DNA from: Terriglobia bacterium
GTDB lineage: Bacteria > Acidobacteriota > Terriglobia > UBA7540
Length of the DNA: 64,000 bases
Direction of reading: 5' to 3'
NCBI GenBank assembly: GCA_030041095.1
Contig: JASHON010000073.1
Location: 1 to 64,000 of the forward strand
Made by a program: the position numbers and the translations under genes. Below the pieces are notes generated by a model. The model searched no databases. It worked only from the letters and a program-made list of their open reading frames with translations, and was not told the DNA's origin. Below, in pieces: positions 9,461 through 21,546 of the stretch; position 1 is the first letter of the stretch, and the number at the start of each line of letters is the position of its first letter.

Positions 9461-10189
9461 TCAGCGGGCCACCTGAAACGTAAAGGCAGCGCCCGCAAGG
9501 ATTCTTGATCCGGGCGGAGGAGACTGGCTCAAGATGACGCCGCTCGGCGCGGATGGGTCCGCTACCTGATCAACCGTGGTGATGCTGAATCCCGCGCTTT
9601 TGATTGGAACCCGGACTTGGTTGAGCTTCATTCCCGCGAAATCAGGACACACAAAAGCCGGCGGCGCCTGCCCCAGCGAAACCAGGAAATTGATGGCGGG
9701 GCTCTGAATAGCCGCGCTCGAAGACGGTGGATCCTGAGCCACAATCTGCCCCGGTTGCGTTCCAGGCCAATAGACTTTCGCAACGTCGCCCACGGTCAGG
9801 CCTTGTTCAACCGCGACAATCTGCGCCACGCGAGCGGTTGATCCCACCAGGTCCGGAACGGTGATGCGCTGCGGCCCCAGGCTGACCAGCACGTGAATGT
9901 GTTGGCCGGTTTTCACGTAAGCGCGCGACCGAGGTTCCTGGCTGATCACCTCGTCTGCGGCGTACCGGTGGTTAAAAAGCTTGTCGTCAACCTTCACGAC
10001 CAAGCCGAGACCTTGGGCAATGCCTTCCGCAGCCTCGATGTTCATCCCCACCAGATCAGGCGTTCTCTCCTGATTGCTCTCGATGGTGAATTTGATGGTG
10101 GTAATCGCGCTGATCAGCGCCAGGATGGCAAGAAACGTAAATAACAGGAACAGCCGAAAAAGCAATCGAATCCGGTCGATAAGACCCAT
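9461..10189 (-). CDS. Membrane-anchored PASTA-domain protein
   Basis: One transmembrane helix (LLFRLFLLFTFLAILALIS) lies near the N-terminus, followed by three PASTA repeats that open with TPDLVGM, VPDLVGS and CPDFAGM and close with phrases such as ILSQSPPPGS. PASTA domains bind muropeptide or beta-lactam-like ligands and usually form the outer part of PknB-type kinases or PBPs. Here there is no kinase domain, so this is a stand-alone sensor or scaffold. The ATG at 10189 (reading MGLIDR), with AAAGGAAAG upstream, is preferred over a GTG at 10219. It is divergent from the dacB-type carboxypeptidase gene, with about 115 bases between them. Confidence 0.8.
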   Translation of the reverse strand: MGLIDRIRLLFRLFLLFTFLAILALISAITTIKFTIESNQERTPDLVGMNIEAAEGIAQGLGLVVKVDDKLFNHRYAADEVISQEPRSRAYVKTGQHIHVLVSLGPQRITVPDLVGSTARVAQIVAVEQGLTVGDVAKVYWPGTQPGQIVAQDPPSSSAAIQSPAINFLVSLGQAPPAFVCPDFAGMKLNQVRVPIKSAGFSITTVDQVADPSAPSGVILSQSPPPGSRILAGAAFTFQVAR

Positions 10190-10305
10190 ACGCGGAGGCT
10201 TTCCTTTTGATTTTAGCACGTGGCAGGGAACAGCCGGCGCCCGCTGCCCGTTTCGGATGTATACTATTTCGCCGCTCAGCGAGCTGCGTGCCCGCCGCGG
10301 TAACG

Positions 10306-11898
10306 ATGCCTGACATCAGGAACAAACTACTTCTGCTGGGAGTTCTGTTGGCCGTCTGCTCTAGCCGCGGCATCGCGGCCGGCCAGCCCGCGACGCCATT
10401 GGCACAAGCCATCCAGCGAATCATCCATCGGCCTGTTTTTCGCCATGCAACTTTCGGCATTGAGTTTTATTCGCTCGATACCGGCAGGCCCATTTACGAA
10501 TTGAATCCTGACGAGCTCTTCACACCTGCTTCGACCACCAAACTTTTGACGGAGGGCGCCGCGTTGGCGCTTCTGGGCCCGAATTACCGCTTTGATACTC
10601 GCGTCTACCGTACCGGTCCCATCGCTGCGAGCGGCGCGCTGCGTGGAGATTTGGTACTTGTCGGAAGCGGCGATCCGAACCTCTCTCAACGCATCCAGCC
10701 CGACGGCACGCTCGCGTTCGAAAACGACGATCATTGCTACGGAGGGCCTGCTGTCCCTGGCGACCCGCTCATGGTCATCGAGCAACTCGCGCGGCAGGTC
10801 GCGCGCCATGGTATTACGCGCGTCGACGGCCAAGTGCTTGTAGATGCCGGTATGTTTTTGGAGGGTGCAAGAGAGCTTGGCACCGGCACGGTGATTTCCC
10901 CTGTGGTGGTCAACGACAACATCATTGATGTGACGGCTGCGCCCGCTGCTAAACTTGGCGTCCCGGTTTTGCTCACGGTTTCTCCCGCGACAGCCTACGC
11001 TCAGTTCGTAAACCGGGCGACGACCGGACCGGCACACTCCAAACCGGACATTGAATGGACGGATGACGTAAAGGGACCCGAGGGAACACGCATCGTAACC
11101 GTGACGGGAAATATCCCGCTCGGCTTCGCCCCCGCTCTTTTCCCTTATGCGATTCCTAAGCCCAGCCGCTTTGCGCAGATGGCTTTTACAGAAGCGCTGC
11201 GAGAGGCAAGTGTTTCCGTGAATGATACTGAACCGGTCCGGCCGCCGAACTTCAAAGCATTAGTTGCCTGGTATCGACCCGAGAATCTGGTGGCCGAGCA
11301 CCTCTCGCCTCCCCTCTCTCAGGATGTCCGAATTACACTCAAGGTCAGTCAGAACCTGCATGCAAGCTTAATGCCTTATATCCTGGGCGCGGTGCTCGCG
11401 CACGCAACCCGCCGTGCGGATCAAGCCGGATTCGAGCTCGAGAGCAGCTTTCTCCGGAAGGCCGGTCTCGACCTCAGCGGCGCGTCACAGTCCGATGGCG
11501 CAGGCGGCTCGCGAGCCGCCTTCTTTACCCCGAGTTTTATGGTCCAGTATCTTGTTCGCCTTCATCATATGAAGATTTTCCCTTATATCTTCGCGGGTCT
11601 CCCTATCCTTGGCCGCGACGGCACGCTGGCGGATGCGCTTAAAAACTCTTCAGCCGCTGGTCACATCTTCGCAAAAACCGGAACGTACGATGAATACGAC
11701 GAGATCGACCGCGATGATATGGTGACGGGGAAAGGGCTCGCAGGTTACTTAACCACGCAGGAGGGGCAGCATCTCGCTTTTGCGATCTATGCCAACCGCG
11801 TTGCCATTCCAGGACACGGTGGACTGATCGAGCAGATTGTGGGGCGTGCGTTGGCCCAAATTGCCGCTGCGGCGTATCGGTCACTCAGCCCGCAGTAA
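10306..11898 (+). CDS. dacB: D-alanyl-D-alanine carboxypeptidase/endopeptidase (PBP4/DacB family, S13)
   Basis: After an N-terminal hydrophobic signal (LLLLGVLLAVCSS) the protein shows the three active-site motifs of serine peptidase family S13: SxxK as STTK (in TPASTTKLL), SxN as SQN (in LKVSQNLHAS) and KTG (in IFAKTGTYD). These enzymes trim D-Ala from peptidoglycan stems or cut cross-links in the periplasm. The 530-residue length fits, with the large inserted domain after the SxxK motif. The start at 10306 is chosen because it puts the signal peptide at the N-terminus; the ribosome-binding site is weak. Confidence 0.87.
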   Translation: MPDIRNKLLLLGVLLAVCSSRGIAAGQPATPLAQAIQRIIHRPVFRHATFGIEFYSLDTGRPIYELNPDELFTPASTTKLLTEGAALALLGPNYRFDTRVYRTGPIAASGALRGDLVLVGSGDPNLSQRIQPDGTLAFENDDHCYGGPAVPGDPLMVIEQLARQVARHGITRVDGQVLVDAGMFLEGARELGTGTVISPVVVNDNIIDVTAAPAAKLGVPVLLTVSPATAYAQFVNRATTGPAHSKPDIEWTDDVKGPEGTRIVTVTGNIPLGFAPALFPYAIPKPSRFAQMAFTEALREASVSVNDTEPVRPPNFKALVAWYRPENLVAEHLSPPLSQDVRITLKVSQNLHASLMPYILGAVLAHATRRADQAGFELESSFLRKAGLDLSGASQSDGAGGSRAAFFTPSFMVQYLVRLHHMKIFPYIFAGLPILGRDGTLADALKNSSAAGHIFAKTGTYDEYDEIDRDDMVTGKGLAGYLTTQEGQHLAFAIYANRVAIPGHGGLIEQIVGRALAQIAAAAYRSLSPQ

Positions 11899-11925
11899 AG
11901 ACGGCCTGGATGACCACCGCAAACG

Positions 11926-12714
11926 TCAGAAAGCCCGTGACCCGCCTGCGCCTGACGTTCTTCCTTGCCGCTGCGGCGTCAACTCGCAGATTTCAAGTGA
12001 GGACAAATAGTCAATTCGATTCCGTTGCATCCAGCGCACAACGTAAAGGTCAGAAAGCCCCTTGACCAGCCGCCCCCAAGTTCCATATTTCGTCCTGCCT
12101 TTGAAGCGCGGATGATGGCTGACCGGCACCTGAATGACGCGGAAGCCCCGCATCCGCAGCAACGTCGGAAGAAAACGGTGCATGCCGTTATAGAATTCGA
12201 TGCCCTTGAAACATGCTCGGCGGTAAGCCTTCAGCGTGCAGCCGGTGTCGATGATATCGTCGTGCGTAGCCCAATTCCGGATGCCGTTGGCAATGCGAGA
12301 AGAAACCTTTTTTACCCAGCCATCCTGCCGGCGAACGCGAACGCCGCAAACGACGTCCCATTCGGCCAGCTTTTCAACTAAGTGCGGAATATCCGCCGGA
12401 TCGTTTTGAAGATCTCCGTCCAACGTGACGATCGCTTCTGCGCGAGCATGGTGGAAGCCGGCCGTCAAAGCCGCCGTTTGACCCAGATTCTTGCGTAAGT
12501 GCAGGATGCGAATACGGGGATCGAGTCCCTGGACCCGCCGAAGCTCATCCAGCGTGCCGTCTGTGCTGCCATCATCTACAAACAGGATTTCAAACGGGCC
12601 GACAGCGCCCTCCAGAGCAGACCTCAGCTTCTCAACCAGCGGTTGAACGTTCTGAACTTCGTTGAAGACAGGGATCACGACGCTGAGCGCGAGGAGATCC
12701 TCAAGGCTGTTCAC
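11926..12714 (-). CDS. Family 2 glycosyltransferase (polyprenyl-phosphate sugar transferase-like)
   Basis: A 262-residue GT-A fold protein: SVVIPVFNE at the N-terminus, FVDDGSTDGT, then the DLQNDP region with a metal-binding LDGDLQ (DxD-like). It resembles the catalytic domain of dolichol-phosphate mannose synthase and ArnC/GtrB enzymes, which move a sugar from a nucleotide to polyprenyl phosphate at the cytoplasmic face. The usual C-terminal transmembrane helices of the GtrB type are absent, as in DPM1. The start is GTG. It runs convergently with dacB. Confidence 0.8.
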   Translation of the reverse strand: MNSLEDLLALSVVIPVFNEVQNVQPLVEKLRSALEGAVGPFEILFVDDGSTDGTLDELRRVQGLDPRIRILHLRKNLGQTAALTAGFHHARAEAIVTLDGDLQNDPADIPHLVEKLAEWDVVCGVRVRRQDGWVKKVSSRIANGIRNWATHDDIIDTGCTLKAYRRACFKGIEFYNGMHRFLPTLLRMRGFRVIQVPVSHHPRFKGRTKYGTWGRLVKGLSDLYVVRWMQRNRIDYLSSLEICELTPQRQGRTSGAGGSRAF

Positions 12715-12735
12715 GTTTCTTATTGTAGTCTAGGT

Positions 12736-13125
12736 TCAATGGATCGCCGTCGCCTCAACCTCAACCATCATCTCCGGATCAATGAGACGAGAGACACCCA
12801 CGAGGCTGGTGGCGGGATGAATTTGGCCGAACAGCTCCGCATGGGCTTTCCCCACTTCCTCCCAGCGATCCATCTGCGTCAGGTAGATGCGGGTCCGAAC
12901 CACGTGCTCGAGCCCCAAGCCGAGGCGCCCGAGCGCGGCTTCGATATTCCGTATGGCCTGAATCGTTTGGGCGTAGGCGTCACCGGGCGCCAGAACCTTT
13001 CCCGTAGTATCAGTCCCCGTAGTCCCGGACACGTAAACGACGTCGCCGGCCTGAACGGCTCGTGCGTAGCCCACCCTGGACTCCCAGGGCGTGCCAGAGA
13101 ACGTCTTTTCGCGTTTGATCTTCAT
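12736..13125 (-). CDS. ridA: RidA (YjgF/YER057c/UK114) family protein
   Basis: A 129-residue RidA-family protein with VVYVSGTTG, IRNIEAALGRLG, VVRTRIYLT and a C-terminal VEVEATA. Members deaminate reactive enamine/imine intermediates formed by PLP enzymes. The arginine of VVRTRIYLT, which binds the substrate carboxylate in active members, is present. AGGAGA lies a few bases before the ATG. It lies just upstream of the glycosyltransferase on the same strand, with no clear functional link. Confidence 0.85.
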   Translation of the reverse strand: MKIKREKTFSGTPWESRVGYARAVQAGDVVYVSGTTGTDTTGKVLAPGDAYAQTIQAIRNIEAALGRLGLGLEHVVRTRIYLTQMDRWEEVGKAHAELFGQIHPATSLVGVSRLIDPEMMVEVEATAIH

Positions 13126-13161
13126 CTTTTTCTCCTGACCGTTATGAACGCGTGAATAAGT

Positions 13162-13668
13162 TCAGATTCTCTTATCGAAATAACGACGATGAGCGCGGGC
13201 CGCCAGAGCGAGCCTTCGCCGGCGCCGCTCCAGAGCCTCGCGAAACCGATGACGCTCCTCCACCGTGCGAGGCACCAGGGGTGGGACCGCCACTGGCTGC
13301 CCGGAGGGATCGACGGCCACGTAAGTCAAGAACGCCGAGCTTGTCTGGCGGCGTTCCCCGAGGATATAGTCTTCAAGATAAACGTTCACTTCCACTTCCA
13401 TGGACGTGCGAAAAGCCCGGGTCAAGAACGCACGCAGAACGATGATCTGGCCCACGCGGGCCGGATGAAGGAAATCCAGCGAATCGACGGAAGCCGTGAC
13501 GACCAGCGACCGGGCATGCCGGTGCGCGGCAATCGCGCCTGCAATATCCATCAGGTGCATGACCTTGCCTCCCAGAATATTGCCGAGAGGGTTTGTGTCA
13601 TTGGGCAGCACCACTTCCACCATTTCCACTTTCGATTCTTCGACAGTTCTCCCTTTCGCCTTTGCCAT
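13162..13668 (-). CDS. Acyl-CoA thioesterase, YciA/BACH-type hotdog fold
   Basis: The 168-residue protein carries the hotdog thioesterase signature NPLGNILGGKVMHLMD followed by SVDSLDFLHPARVGQ. This matches YciA and acyl-CoA hydrolase family members that cleave acyl-CoA to the free acid and CoA. The catalytic aspartate (LMD) is preserved. The C-terminal 30 residues are arginine-rich (ALERRRRRLALAARAHRR), which is longer and more basic than in typical family members. It is divergent from the CDF transporter gene. Confidence 0.82.
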   Translation of the reverse strand: MAKAKGRTVEESKVEMVEVVLPNDTNPLGNILGGKVMHLMDIAGAIAAHRHARSLVVTASVDSLDFLHPARVGQIIVLRAFLTRAFRTSMEVEVNVYLEDYILGERRQTSSAFLTYVAVDPSGQPVAVPPLVPRTVEERHRFREALERRRRRLALAARAHRRYFDKRI

Positions 13669-13683
13669 GGTTCAAGCCATGTG

Positions 13684-13738
13684 AGGCAGGCGGGACTCAC
13701 CGGTCATCCCGCCGCGCCGATAACACCCGAGCCTGCCT
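13684..13738. promoter_or_regulatory. Overlapping inverted repeats in the thioesterase/CDF divergent region
   Basis: Two overlapping inverted repeats lie between the divergent genes. An outer pair is AGGCAGGC (13684-13691) with GCCTGCCT (13731-13738). An inner pair is GGCGGGA (13689-13695) with TCCCGCC (13707-13713). The two cannot pair fully at once, so they could form alternative structures. An operator or attenuator for the metal transporter is possible, but the evidence is the symmetry alone. Confidence 0.35.
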
Positions 13739-13803
13739 ATGGTATTGCACTCCCGCGCCCGGCGCAACATTCTCCCCGGAGCTGGATTTCGAGAAAAGCT
13801 ATA

Positions 13804-15240
13804 ATGAGGTCAGTGCGTTCCCGAAACACTGCCTTGGAGCGGAATATCCCGGCCCGAGAAAAGCGCGCGGTGGCGCTTTCTTCGCTTTGGGCCGCCCTGT
13901 TTCTTGTGGGATTGAAAGCGGCCGCGGGCATGATGACAGGAAGCCTGGGGTTGCTCTCCGAGGCCGCACACTCCGGCCTCGACCTGATTTCCGCGCTTGC
14001 AACCTATGTCTCCGTGCGGCTTGCCGACCGGCCTGCGGATTCCTCGCATCCTTTCGGCCACGGAAAATTCGAGCCGCTTTCAGCCTTCGTTGAGACCGGC
14101 TTGCTCCTCGTCACCTGCGCTTCCATCGTGGCTGCCGCAGCCGAACGTCTTTTCTTCTCCTCGATTCTGGTGCGCCCGGACGTGTGGGCGTTTGCCGTTA
14201 TGGCCGTTTCTATCGCCGTCGATCTGACGCGCTCTCGTTCGCTGAGGCGTGCGGCAAAAAAATTCGGAAGTCACGCGCTGGAAGCTGATTCCATCCACTT
14301 CTCCACGGACGTCTACAGCTCTGCAGCCGTCATCGCCGGCCTGGCGCTGGTTGAAGCCGCCGGCCGAGCGCATCTCCCCTGGCTGCGGGTGGCCGACCCC
14401 GTCGCGGCGCTCGTGGTGGCGGGAATCATCATCTACATCGGATTACGCTTAGGCAAGAAAACCGTAGACGCCTTGGTGGACGCTGCGCCCGAGGGCACTT
14501 CCGCAAGCATCGCCCGCATTATTGCCGACGTGCCCGAAGTGCTCGACCACAGCCCCATTCGGGTACGCGGCAGCGGTAGCCAGCTTTTCATCGATTTGGG
14601 TCTCTTGTTGCGCAGCAATATTCCCTTGGAACACGCGCAAGCCGTGGAGAACGTGGTTGAGGCCAAAGTCCGCGCTCTCTTCCCTGGCGCGGACATCGTC
14701 ATTCACTCCGCGCCGCAGAAGCCCGCCGCCGGCGATCTGGTGGAGAAAATCCGTGCGGTGGCCAGCAGGAATAACTTTCAGGTGCACGACGTAACGCCGT
14801 TTGAGGTGGAGGGCCGGGTTAATCTCAACCTCGATCTGGAACTGGACCCTGCCATGACGCTCGAGGCCGCCCACCAAAAAGCCACTGACCTCGAAACGGA
14901 AATCAAACGTGAAGTGCCGTCCGTGGCGGATGTGAACATCCACATTGAGCCGCAACTCCGCCAGGTGGAGCAGGCACGCCCGGCAGGCTGGCTACAAGCG
15001 GGCATCGAAGGGGAGCTGCTTGCAATCGCGCGCGCAACGCCCGGGCTCCTGGACTGTCATTCTGTTGTGACGCACCAAGTGAACGGGAACACGCAGGTGA
15101 GTTTGCATTGTACCCTCGAGCGCGACCTCTCGATCGCCCGCGTTCACAACATTACTGAGGAGCTGAAGTTTAAGTTCCGGCAGCATTACCCGGATATCAC
15201 CAAAGTCAGCATTCACGCCGAGCCGCGCGAGCGCGATTGA
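13804..15240 (+). CDS. Cation diffusion facilitator (CDF) metal efflux protein with extended C-terminal region
   Basis: The N-terminal ~210 residues hold the CDF membrane domain, with the metal sites seen as SEAAHSGLD and HFSTDVYSS (HxxxD pattern in both). These transporters exchange Zn2+, Co2+ or Fe2+ for protons across the inner membrane. Usual members end after one ZT-dimer domain near residue 300. This one continues to 478 residues with three consecutive units of similar plan, each ending in VIHSAP, NIHIEP or SIHAEP. The ATG at 13804 is the first that places the membrane domain correctly; the open frame extends far upstream without coding character. Confidence 0.85.
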   Translation: MRSVRSRNTALERNIPAREKRAVALSSLWAALFLVGLKAAAGMMTGSLGLLSEAAHSGLDLISALATYVSVRLADRPADSSHPFGHGKFEPLSAFVETGLLLVTCASIVAAAAERLFFSSILVRPDVWAFAVMAVSIAVDLTRSRSLRRAAKKFGSHALEADSIHFSTDVYSSAAVIAGLALVEAAGRAHLPWLRVADPVAALVVAGIIIYIGLRLGKKTVDALVDAAPEGTSASIARIIADVPEVLDHSPIRVRGSGSQLFIDLGLLLRSNIPLEHAQAVENVVEAKVRALFPGADIVIHSAPQKPAAGDLVEKIRAVASRNNFQVHDVTPFEVEGRVNLNLDLELDPAMTLEAAHQKATDLETEIKREVPSVADVNIHIEPQLRQVEQARPAGWLQAGIEGELLAIARATPGLLDCHSVVTHQVNGNTQVSLHCTLERDLSIARVHNITEELKFKFRQHYPDITKVSIHAEPRERD

Positions 15241-15252
15241 ACGCGAAGCTCT

Positions 15253-15855
15253 TCAGTGTTGAACCGGTTTTGCCGCCGCGCCCGGTGGTTTGCTGGAGGC
15301 CGTCGTGGCTGCCGGGGCAGGATAAGTCGCGTCGTAAAGCTTAACGATATCCTGCGTGATGTCGTAAGCTTTGGCAACGTAATAGACAGGAATAGTCCCC
15401 TCGCCAATCACCATGTCGTATCTGTGCTGTTTGGCATACTGGGTGATGATCTTCGTCATCTTTGCCCCTATTTTCTGAATGGCCTCTTGCGTATCCGCCT
15501 GAAAATTGTCTTGATCGTCCTCGGAATCGTCTTTGTAATGCCGCTGGTCCTCCGCAAGCTGCCGGCTCAGTTGGTATTGCTCAGCAGCGGTCAGCATCGA
15601 GCTTTGATTTTGAAGCTGGTTCTGCAGCTTCTCAATCTCCGCTTCTTCGTCTTGCAACTGCTTCTGTTTGGGACCGTATTTGTTTCGAATCTTCTCGGAA
15701 GCCAGCTTGCCGTCCTGCGTGGACCCGATGGCCGTATTCATGTCAATGACGGCGATTCTTTCCGGAGCGTCGGCGCCCTGGGCTTGCAGCGGCGCCGGAT
15801 AAAGGATCAGGCCCGCCGCGATAGCTGCTGTCAATGTTGATATTATGATTCTCAT
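15253..15855 (-). CDS. ompH: Periplasmic chaperone, OmpH/Skp family
   Basis: The 200-residue product has a signal peptide (to about residue 26), then the OmpH pattern: IAVIDMNTAI, a long charged coiled coil (about residues 55-130, rich in Gln, Glu and Lys), and a C-terminal DMVIGEG with a hydrophobic VYYVAKAYDIT. Skp/OmpH holds unfolded outer-membrane proteins in the periplasm on their way to BamA, whose gene is directly upstream. GGGAG precedes the ATG. A proline/alanine-rich tail follows the core. Confidence 0.85.
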   Translation of the reverse strand: MRIIISTLTAAIAAGLILYPAPLQAQGADAPERIAVIDMNTAIGSTQDGKLASEKIRNKYGPKQKQLQDEEAEIEKLQNQLQNQSSMLTAAEQYQLSRQLAEDQRHYKDDSEDDQDNFQADTQEAIQKIGAKMTKIITQYAKQHRYDMVIGEGTIPVYYVAKAYDITQDIVKLYDATYPAPAATTASSKPPGAAAKPVQH

Positions 15856-15940
15856 ACTAACTCCCGTTACCTCTCTTCAAGTCGATGATTCTAACATCTT
15901 CCCGCCCTTCGCGCATTTTTCACCCCGCAAGCCCAAAGTC

Positions 15941-18900
15941 CTACCACGAGCCTCCCACCGTAAAGCCCGCCATTCCGTGCGGATCGTTAAAAGCCTGGCG
16001 CTCGAAATAGGGGAGCGCGGCGTCGTACGTCGCCATATTGGGAAACAGAGACTCTGGCGGCAAAGGTCCCGGCGGAGTGGTGTAGACGTTAGCCAGGCGC
16101 ATCGCGTTATACCCGTAATAGACCTCGATGGGCGCATGGATGACGGGAAGATTCACGTCCAACGCCAGACCTGTGGAGACACGCGGAGTGAAATTGAGAT
16201 GGGGAGCGATAACCAGGCGGTTCGTGGGCACCTTAAAGTACGGATACTGGTCCGTAATGCTCGAGAGGGCGTCCGGCTGTAGAGACAACTGGTCAGGCCA
16301 AAGGATGAATGCGTCACCACTATCGATGAAATACTTCAATACCACGTGCGAGATGATAGGAATTCTATACTCAAAGCTGGCTAAAGCCTCCGTGTCGCCT
16401 CCCGGCACTTCGACGGTGTTGTAGGGGAACTGTGTGTAGGATCCGCAAGTTCCCACCTCAGGCTTGCCGCTGGCCGATACCGCCCAAATTTGGGTGCCAT
16501 TGTTGTTCCGATTGCAGACTTCGCCGACCGTCGGAAAGAAGACAACAGGGCTGATACTGTAAAAATTGAAACCGCGGATGGTGTACTGCCCGCCTAAGTA
16601 GATCCGCGCGTAAGGAGGAGGAACTTTGCCATCGTAGCCTGTGATGGTCGCGGCTTCGAAGTGGAAAGCGAGCACGTTTCGCCCGTTATTGACAGGGTGG
16701 TAGTACTTCATTTCGAGCGTGGGCGCAATTTCGTTGACGTTGCCTCCCAGAATGCTTCCCGAGAACCCGATCTGCGCGGTAATCATCTTTCCCCGATGAG
16801 GAAAGACCGGATTATCGACGTTGTCGTACTCGTACATCGGAGTCACCATGCTCTGCTGGATCCCATGAAGCTGACTGGGACCGGCAAACGAGCCATAGTC
16901 GAGCGCCTCGAACAGGCTCTCGGACGCGCTGCTGAAAGTCTCCAGATCGCTGTAGGTATAGCCGTACGTAATGCCCATGCGGGCGAAGGAACGCTTGAAC
17001 GGGTATTGAGCGAATACCGTGAAGCCTTTCTGGTTTGTCTGGTAGTTCTGAAAATACGTCTGGCCGAAAAGGGTATTCGTCAGGTTCTTCAGGTTCACTC
17101 CATAAAGGGCGCCATATTCCTGCAGCTCATCAAAATGATAATCACTCACGAACAGCGTAATACCGCCCGTAATCGGCTTGTGGAACATGTAGGGCTCGGT
17201 GAAGCCGATATTCGCGGACGTCATAAACGTGCCCAGGCTTCCACCGATGCTCAGCGTATCGCCAAGACCCAGAAAATTCGGCGTGGCGTAGTTGGCGCTG
17301 AGGAAATCTCCTTCATAACCGCTGACGCCGCCCGAAAACCCGATCGAGTTTCTTCCCTTTTCCTTGAGCGGGACATCAATATCCACGTTCGGCGGGGTTT
17401 GGCTCGGATGCTGGACCACCGTGTAGCCGTTCTGCTCACCGTTGTCCTCAGTTGCGATCTTGATTGGACTGAAATAGCCAAGCTGGTTGATGCGGTAGAC
17501 GCTCATCTTCCACATGGCCGTATTGAAAGGCGCGCCTTCATCCACCAGCAGTTGGCGGCGGATCACATAGTCCCGCGTCTTCGTGTTGCCGCTGAAGTTG
17601 ATGCGGTGAATGATGAACTGCTTGTCCTCGTTGAAGTTCAGCGCCAGGTTGACAATGTGCTTTTTACGGTCGGGGTCGAATTCCGGGTTCGTCGTAAAGT
17701 TGATGTAGCCGTAGGCCCCATACAACTGGCTGTACGCCTTCATTGCCTTGCGCACCTTACTCGTATCGAAAATATCGCCTGTCTTCATTCCAAGAACGGC
17801 GCGAAGGACCGACTCCTTGAAGAGGTGGTTGCCCCGGAAGGTCAGCCGGCCCAGCCGGTACTGCGATCCCTGTGAAATGGGAATCGTGATATTCACCTTC
17901 TTGCCCACACCGTGCCCAACAGGAAGCGTGCGATGCGTGGTGACCGTATGAATGATCGGTTCTCCGGGCGTCATGAAGAAATAACCTTTCGATCGATAAA
18001 GCTCGCGCACTTTTTCCAAATCCATTTCAAGCTTGTCCCGATCGTAGGTGCGATGGAGAACGGACATGACGCCGGGAACTCCGTACGGCTTCGAGTTCTT
18101 CATCACCGCGAGCAGGCGGCGGGAGGGAATTGCCTTGTTGCCCTCGAACGTGATGCTCCCGATCTTGACCTTCGGACCTTCATGAACGATAAAGGTCAAC
18201 GCCACCGAATCCGGCGGAATGGAGCGCGTGCTATGCGATACGGTGGCGTCCTGCCGTCCCACCGAAGAAAGCATTTCCTGAACCACCACTTCGGCGGCGC
18301 GAACCACCACCGGATCGTAGAGCGACATGATCGTTAAATTGACGTGTTGCTGCTGCCACGCATCCATCACGTCTGATTGGCTCACGGAGTTGAGCCCCAC
18401 GAACTTCATGCTCCGCACGAGCCTCTTCTCATCCACGTAGAAAATGACGATGGCGCCGTGTGCTCCGGTCTCGCGCACGGTCCGGATATTATCGAAGTAG
18501 CCGGTGTTCCAAAGCGCCATCAAATCCCGCTCGACGTTGTTGACGTCATAAACCTGTCCGGCGCGTTCGGAAATGCGCGCCAGCAGGACTGAGGAAGGAT
18601 AACGGCGGTTACCCCGGAACTCGACGTGGTCAATCAAAAGCACTTGCTTTTGCTTAACGGCCGGCTTGCGAACCAGCTTCGGAGGAGCGGGCATCGCGCC
18701 GGGCGCCTGAAGCTGAATCTGACCCGGCTGCGTCGTGTTGGGTTGAGCTGCGGAAGGCTTTTCCTGCGGTGGATTCCGGAGACTTATCCCGCCTGGTTTG
18801 GGAGCCGGAGGGTTCGCGGCTGCGCCTGGTTTCGACGCGCTCGACGCCGGGGGGGACTGGCCCTGAGCCAACGCGCCGCTTGCCGCAGGCAGACACATCA

Positions 18901-18955
18901 ACCCCGCCAGCAAAGGCACCATCAATTTGAGGAATCGTGGTCTAAACGGGTTCAA
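15941..18955 (-). CDS. bamA: Outer-membrane assembly protein BamA
   Basis: A 1004-residue Omp85 protein. A signal peptide is followed by a proline/glutamine/alanine linker (about 30-100) and five POTRA domains. Their starts can be read as IDHVEFRGNRR, SMKFVGLN, IGSITFEGNKA, LGRLTFRGNHL and IHRINFSGNTK. The barrel runs from about residue 560, with the loop-6 motif IRGF (in YTIRGFNF), and the protein ends in an aromatic residue (VGGSW) as outer-membrane barrels do. BamA folds and inserts beta-barrel proteins. The length exceeds E. coli BamA (810) because of the linker and longer loops. The neighbours clpC, lolD and lolC upstream and ompH downstream form an envelope-biogenesis block. Confidence 0.93.
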   Translation of the reverse strand: MNPFRPRFLKLMVPLLAGLMCLPAASGALAQGQSPPASSASKPGAAANPPAPKPGGISLRNPPQEKPSAAQPNTTQPGQIQLQAPGAMPAPPKLVRKPAVKQKQVLLIDHVEFRGNRRYPSSVLLARISERAGQVYDVNNVERDLMALWNTGYFDNIRTVRETGAHGAIVIFYVDEKRLVRSMKFVGLNSVSQSDVMDAWQQQHVNLTIMSLYDPVVVRAAEVVVQEMLSSVGRQDATVSHSTRSIPPDSVALTFIVHEGPKVKIGSITFEGNKAIPSRRLLAVMKNSKPYGVPGVMSVLHRTYDRDKLEMDLEKVRELYRSKGYFFMTPGEPIIHTVTTHRTLPVGHGVGKKVNITIPISQGSQYRLGRLTFRGNHLFKESVLRAVLGMKTGDIFDTSKVRKAMKAYSQLYGAYGYINFTTNPEFDPDRKKHIVNLALNFNEDKQFIIHRINFSGNTKTRDYVIRRQLLVDEGAPFNTAMWKMSVYRINQLGYFSPIKIATEDNGEQNGYTVVQHPSQTPPNVDIDVPLKEKGRNSIGFSGGVSGYEGDFLSANYATPNFLGLGDTLSIGGSLGTFMTSANIGFTEPYMFHKPITGGITLFVSDYHFDELQEYGALYGVNLKNLTNTLFGQTYFQNYQTNQKGFTVFAQYPFKRSFARMGITYGYTYSDLETFSSASESLFEALDYGSFAGPSQLHGIQQSMVTPMYEYDNVDNPVFPHRGKMITAQIGFSGSILGGNVNEIAPTLEMKYYHPVNNGRNVLAFHFEAATITGYDGKVPPPYARIYLGGQYTIRGFNFYSISPVVFFPTVGEVCNRNNNGTQIWAVSASGKPEVGTCGSYTQFPYNTVEVPGGDTEALASFEYRIPIISHVVLKYFIDSGDAFILWPDQLSLQPDALSSITDQYPYFKVPTNRLVIAPHLNFTPRVSTGLALDVNLPVIHAPIEVYYGYNAMRLANVYTTPPGPLPPESLFPNMATYDAALPYFERQAFNDPHGMAGFTVGGSW

Positions 18956-19060
18956 TCGAATCGGGTAATCCCACCGCCCCTTACCCCGCTGCGCAATGTT
19001 GAGGAACCATCGGGGGGCAGCCAGTCAGCCGCTGGCGTCAAGTTTCAGAGTACAGGGAGC

Positions 19061-21508
<2,448 letters not shown>

Positions 21509-21546
21509 TGACCCTTACCTCTCCGAAACCTGCCCGCCCCGCACCA

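Noticed and set aside
13189-13803. A 200-residue N-terminal extension of the CDF transporter
   Set aside because: The upstream in-frame sequence is antisense to the thioesterase gene and lacks coding character; the CDF fold starts after the ATG at 13804.
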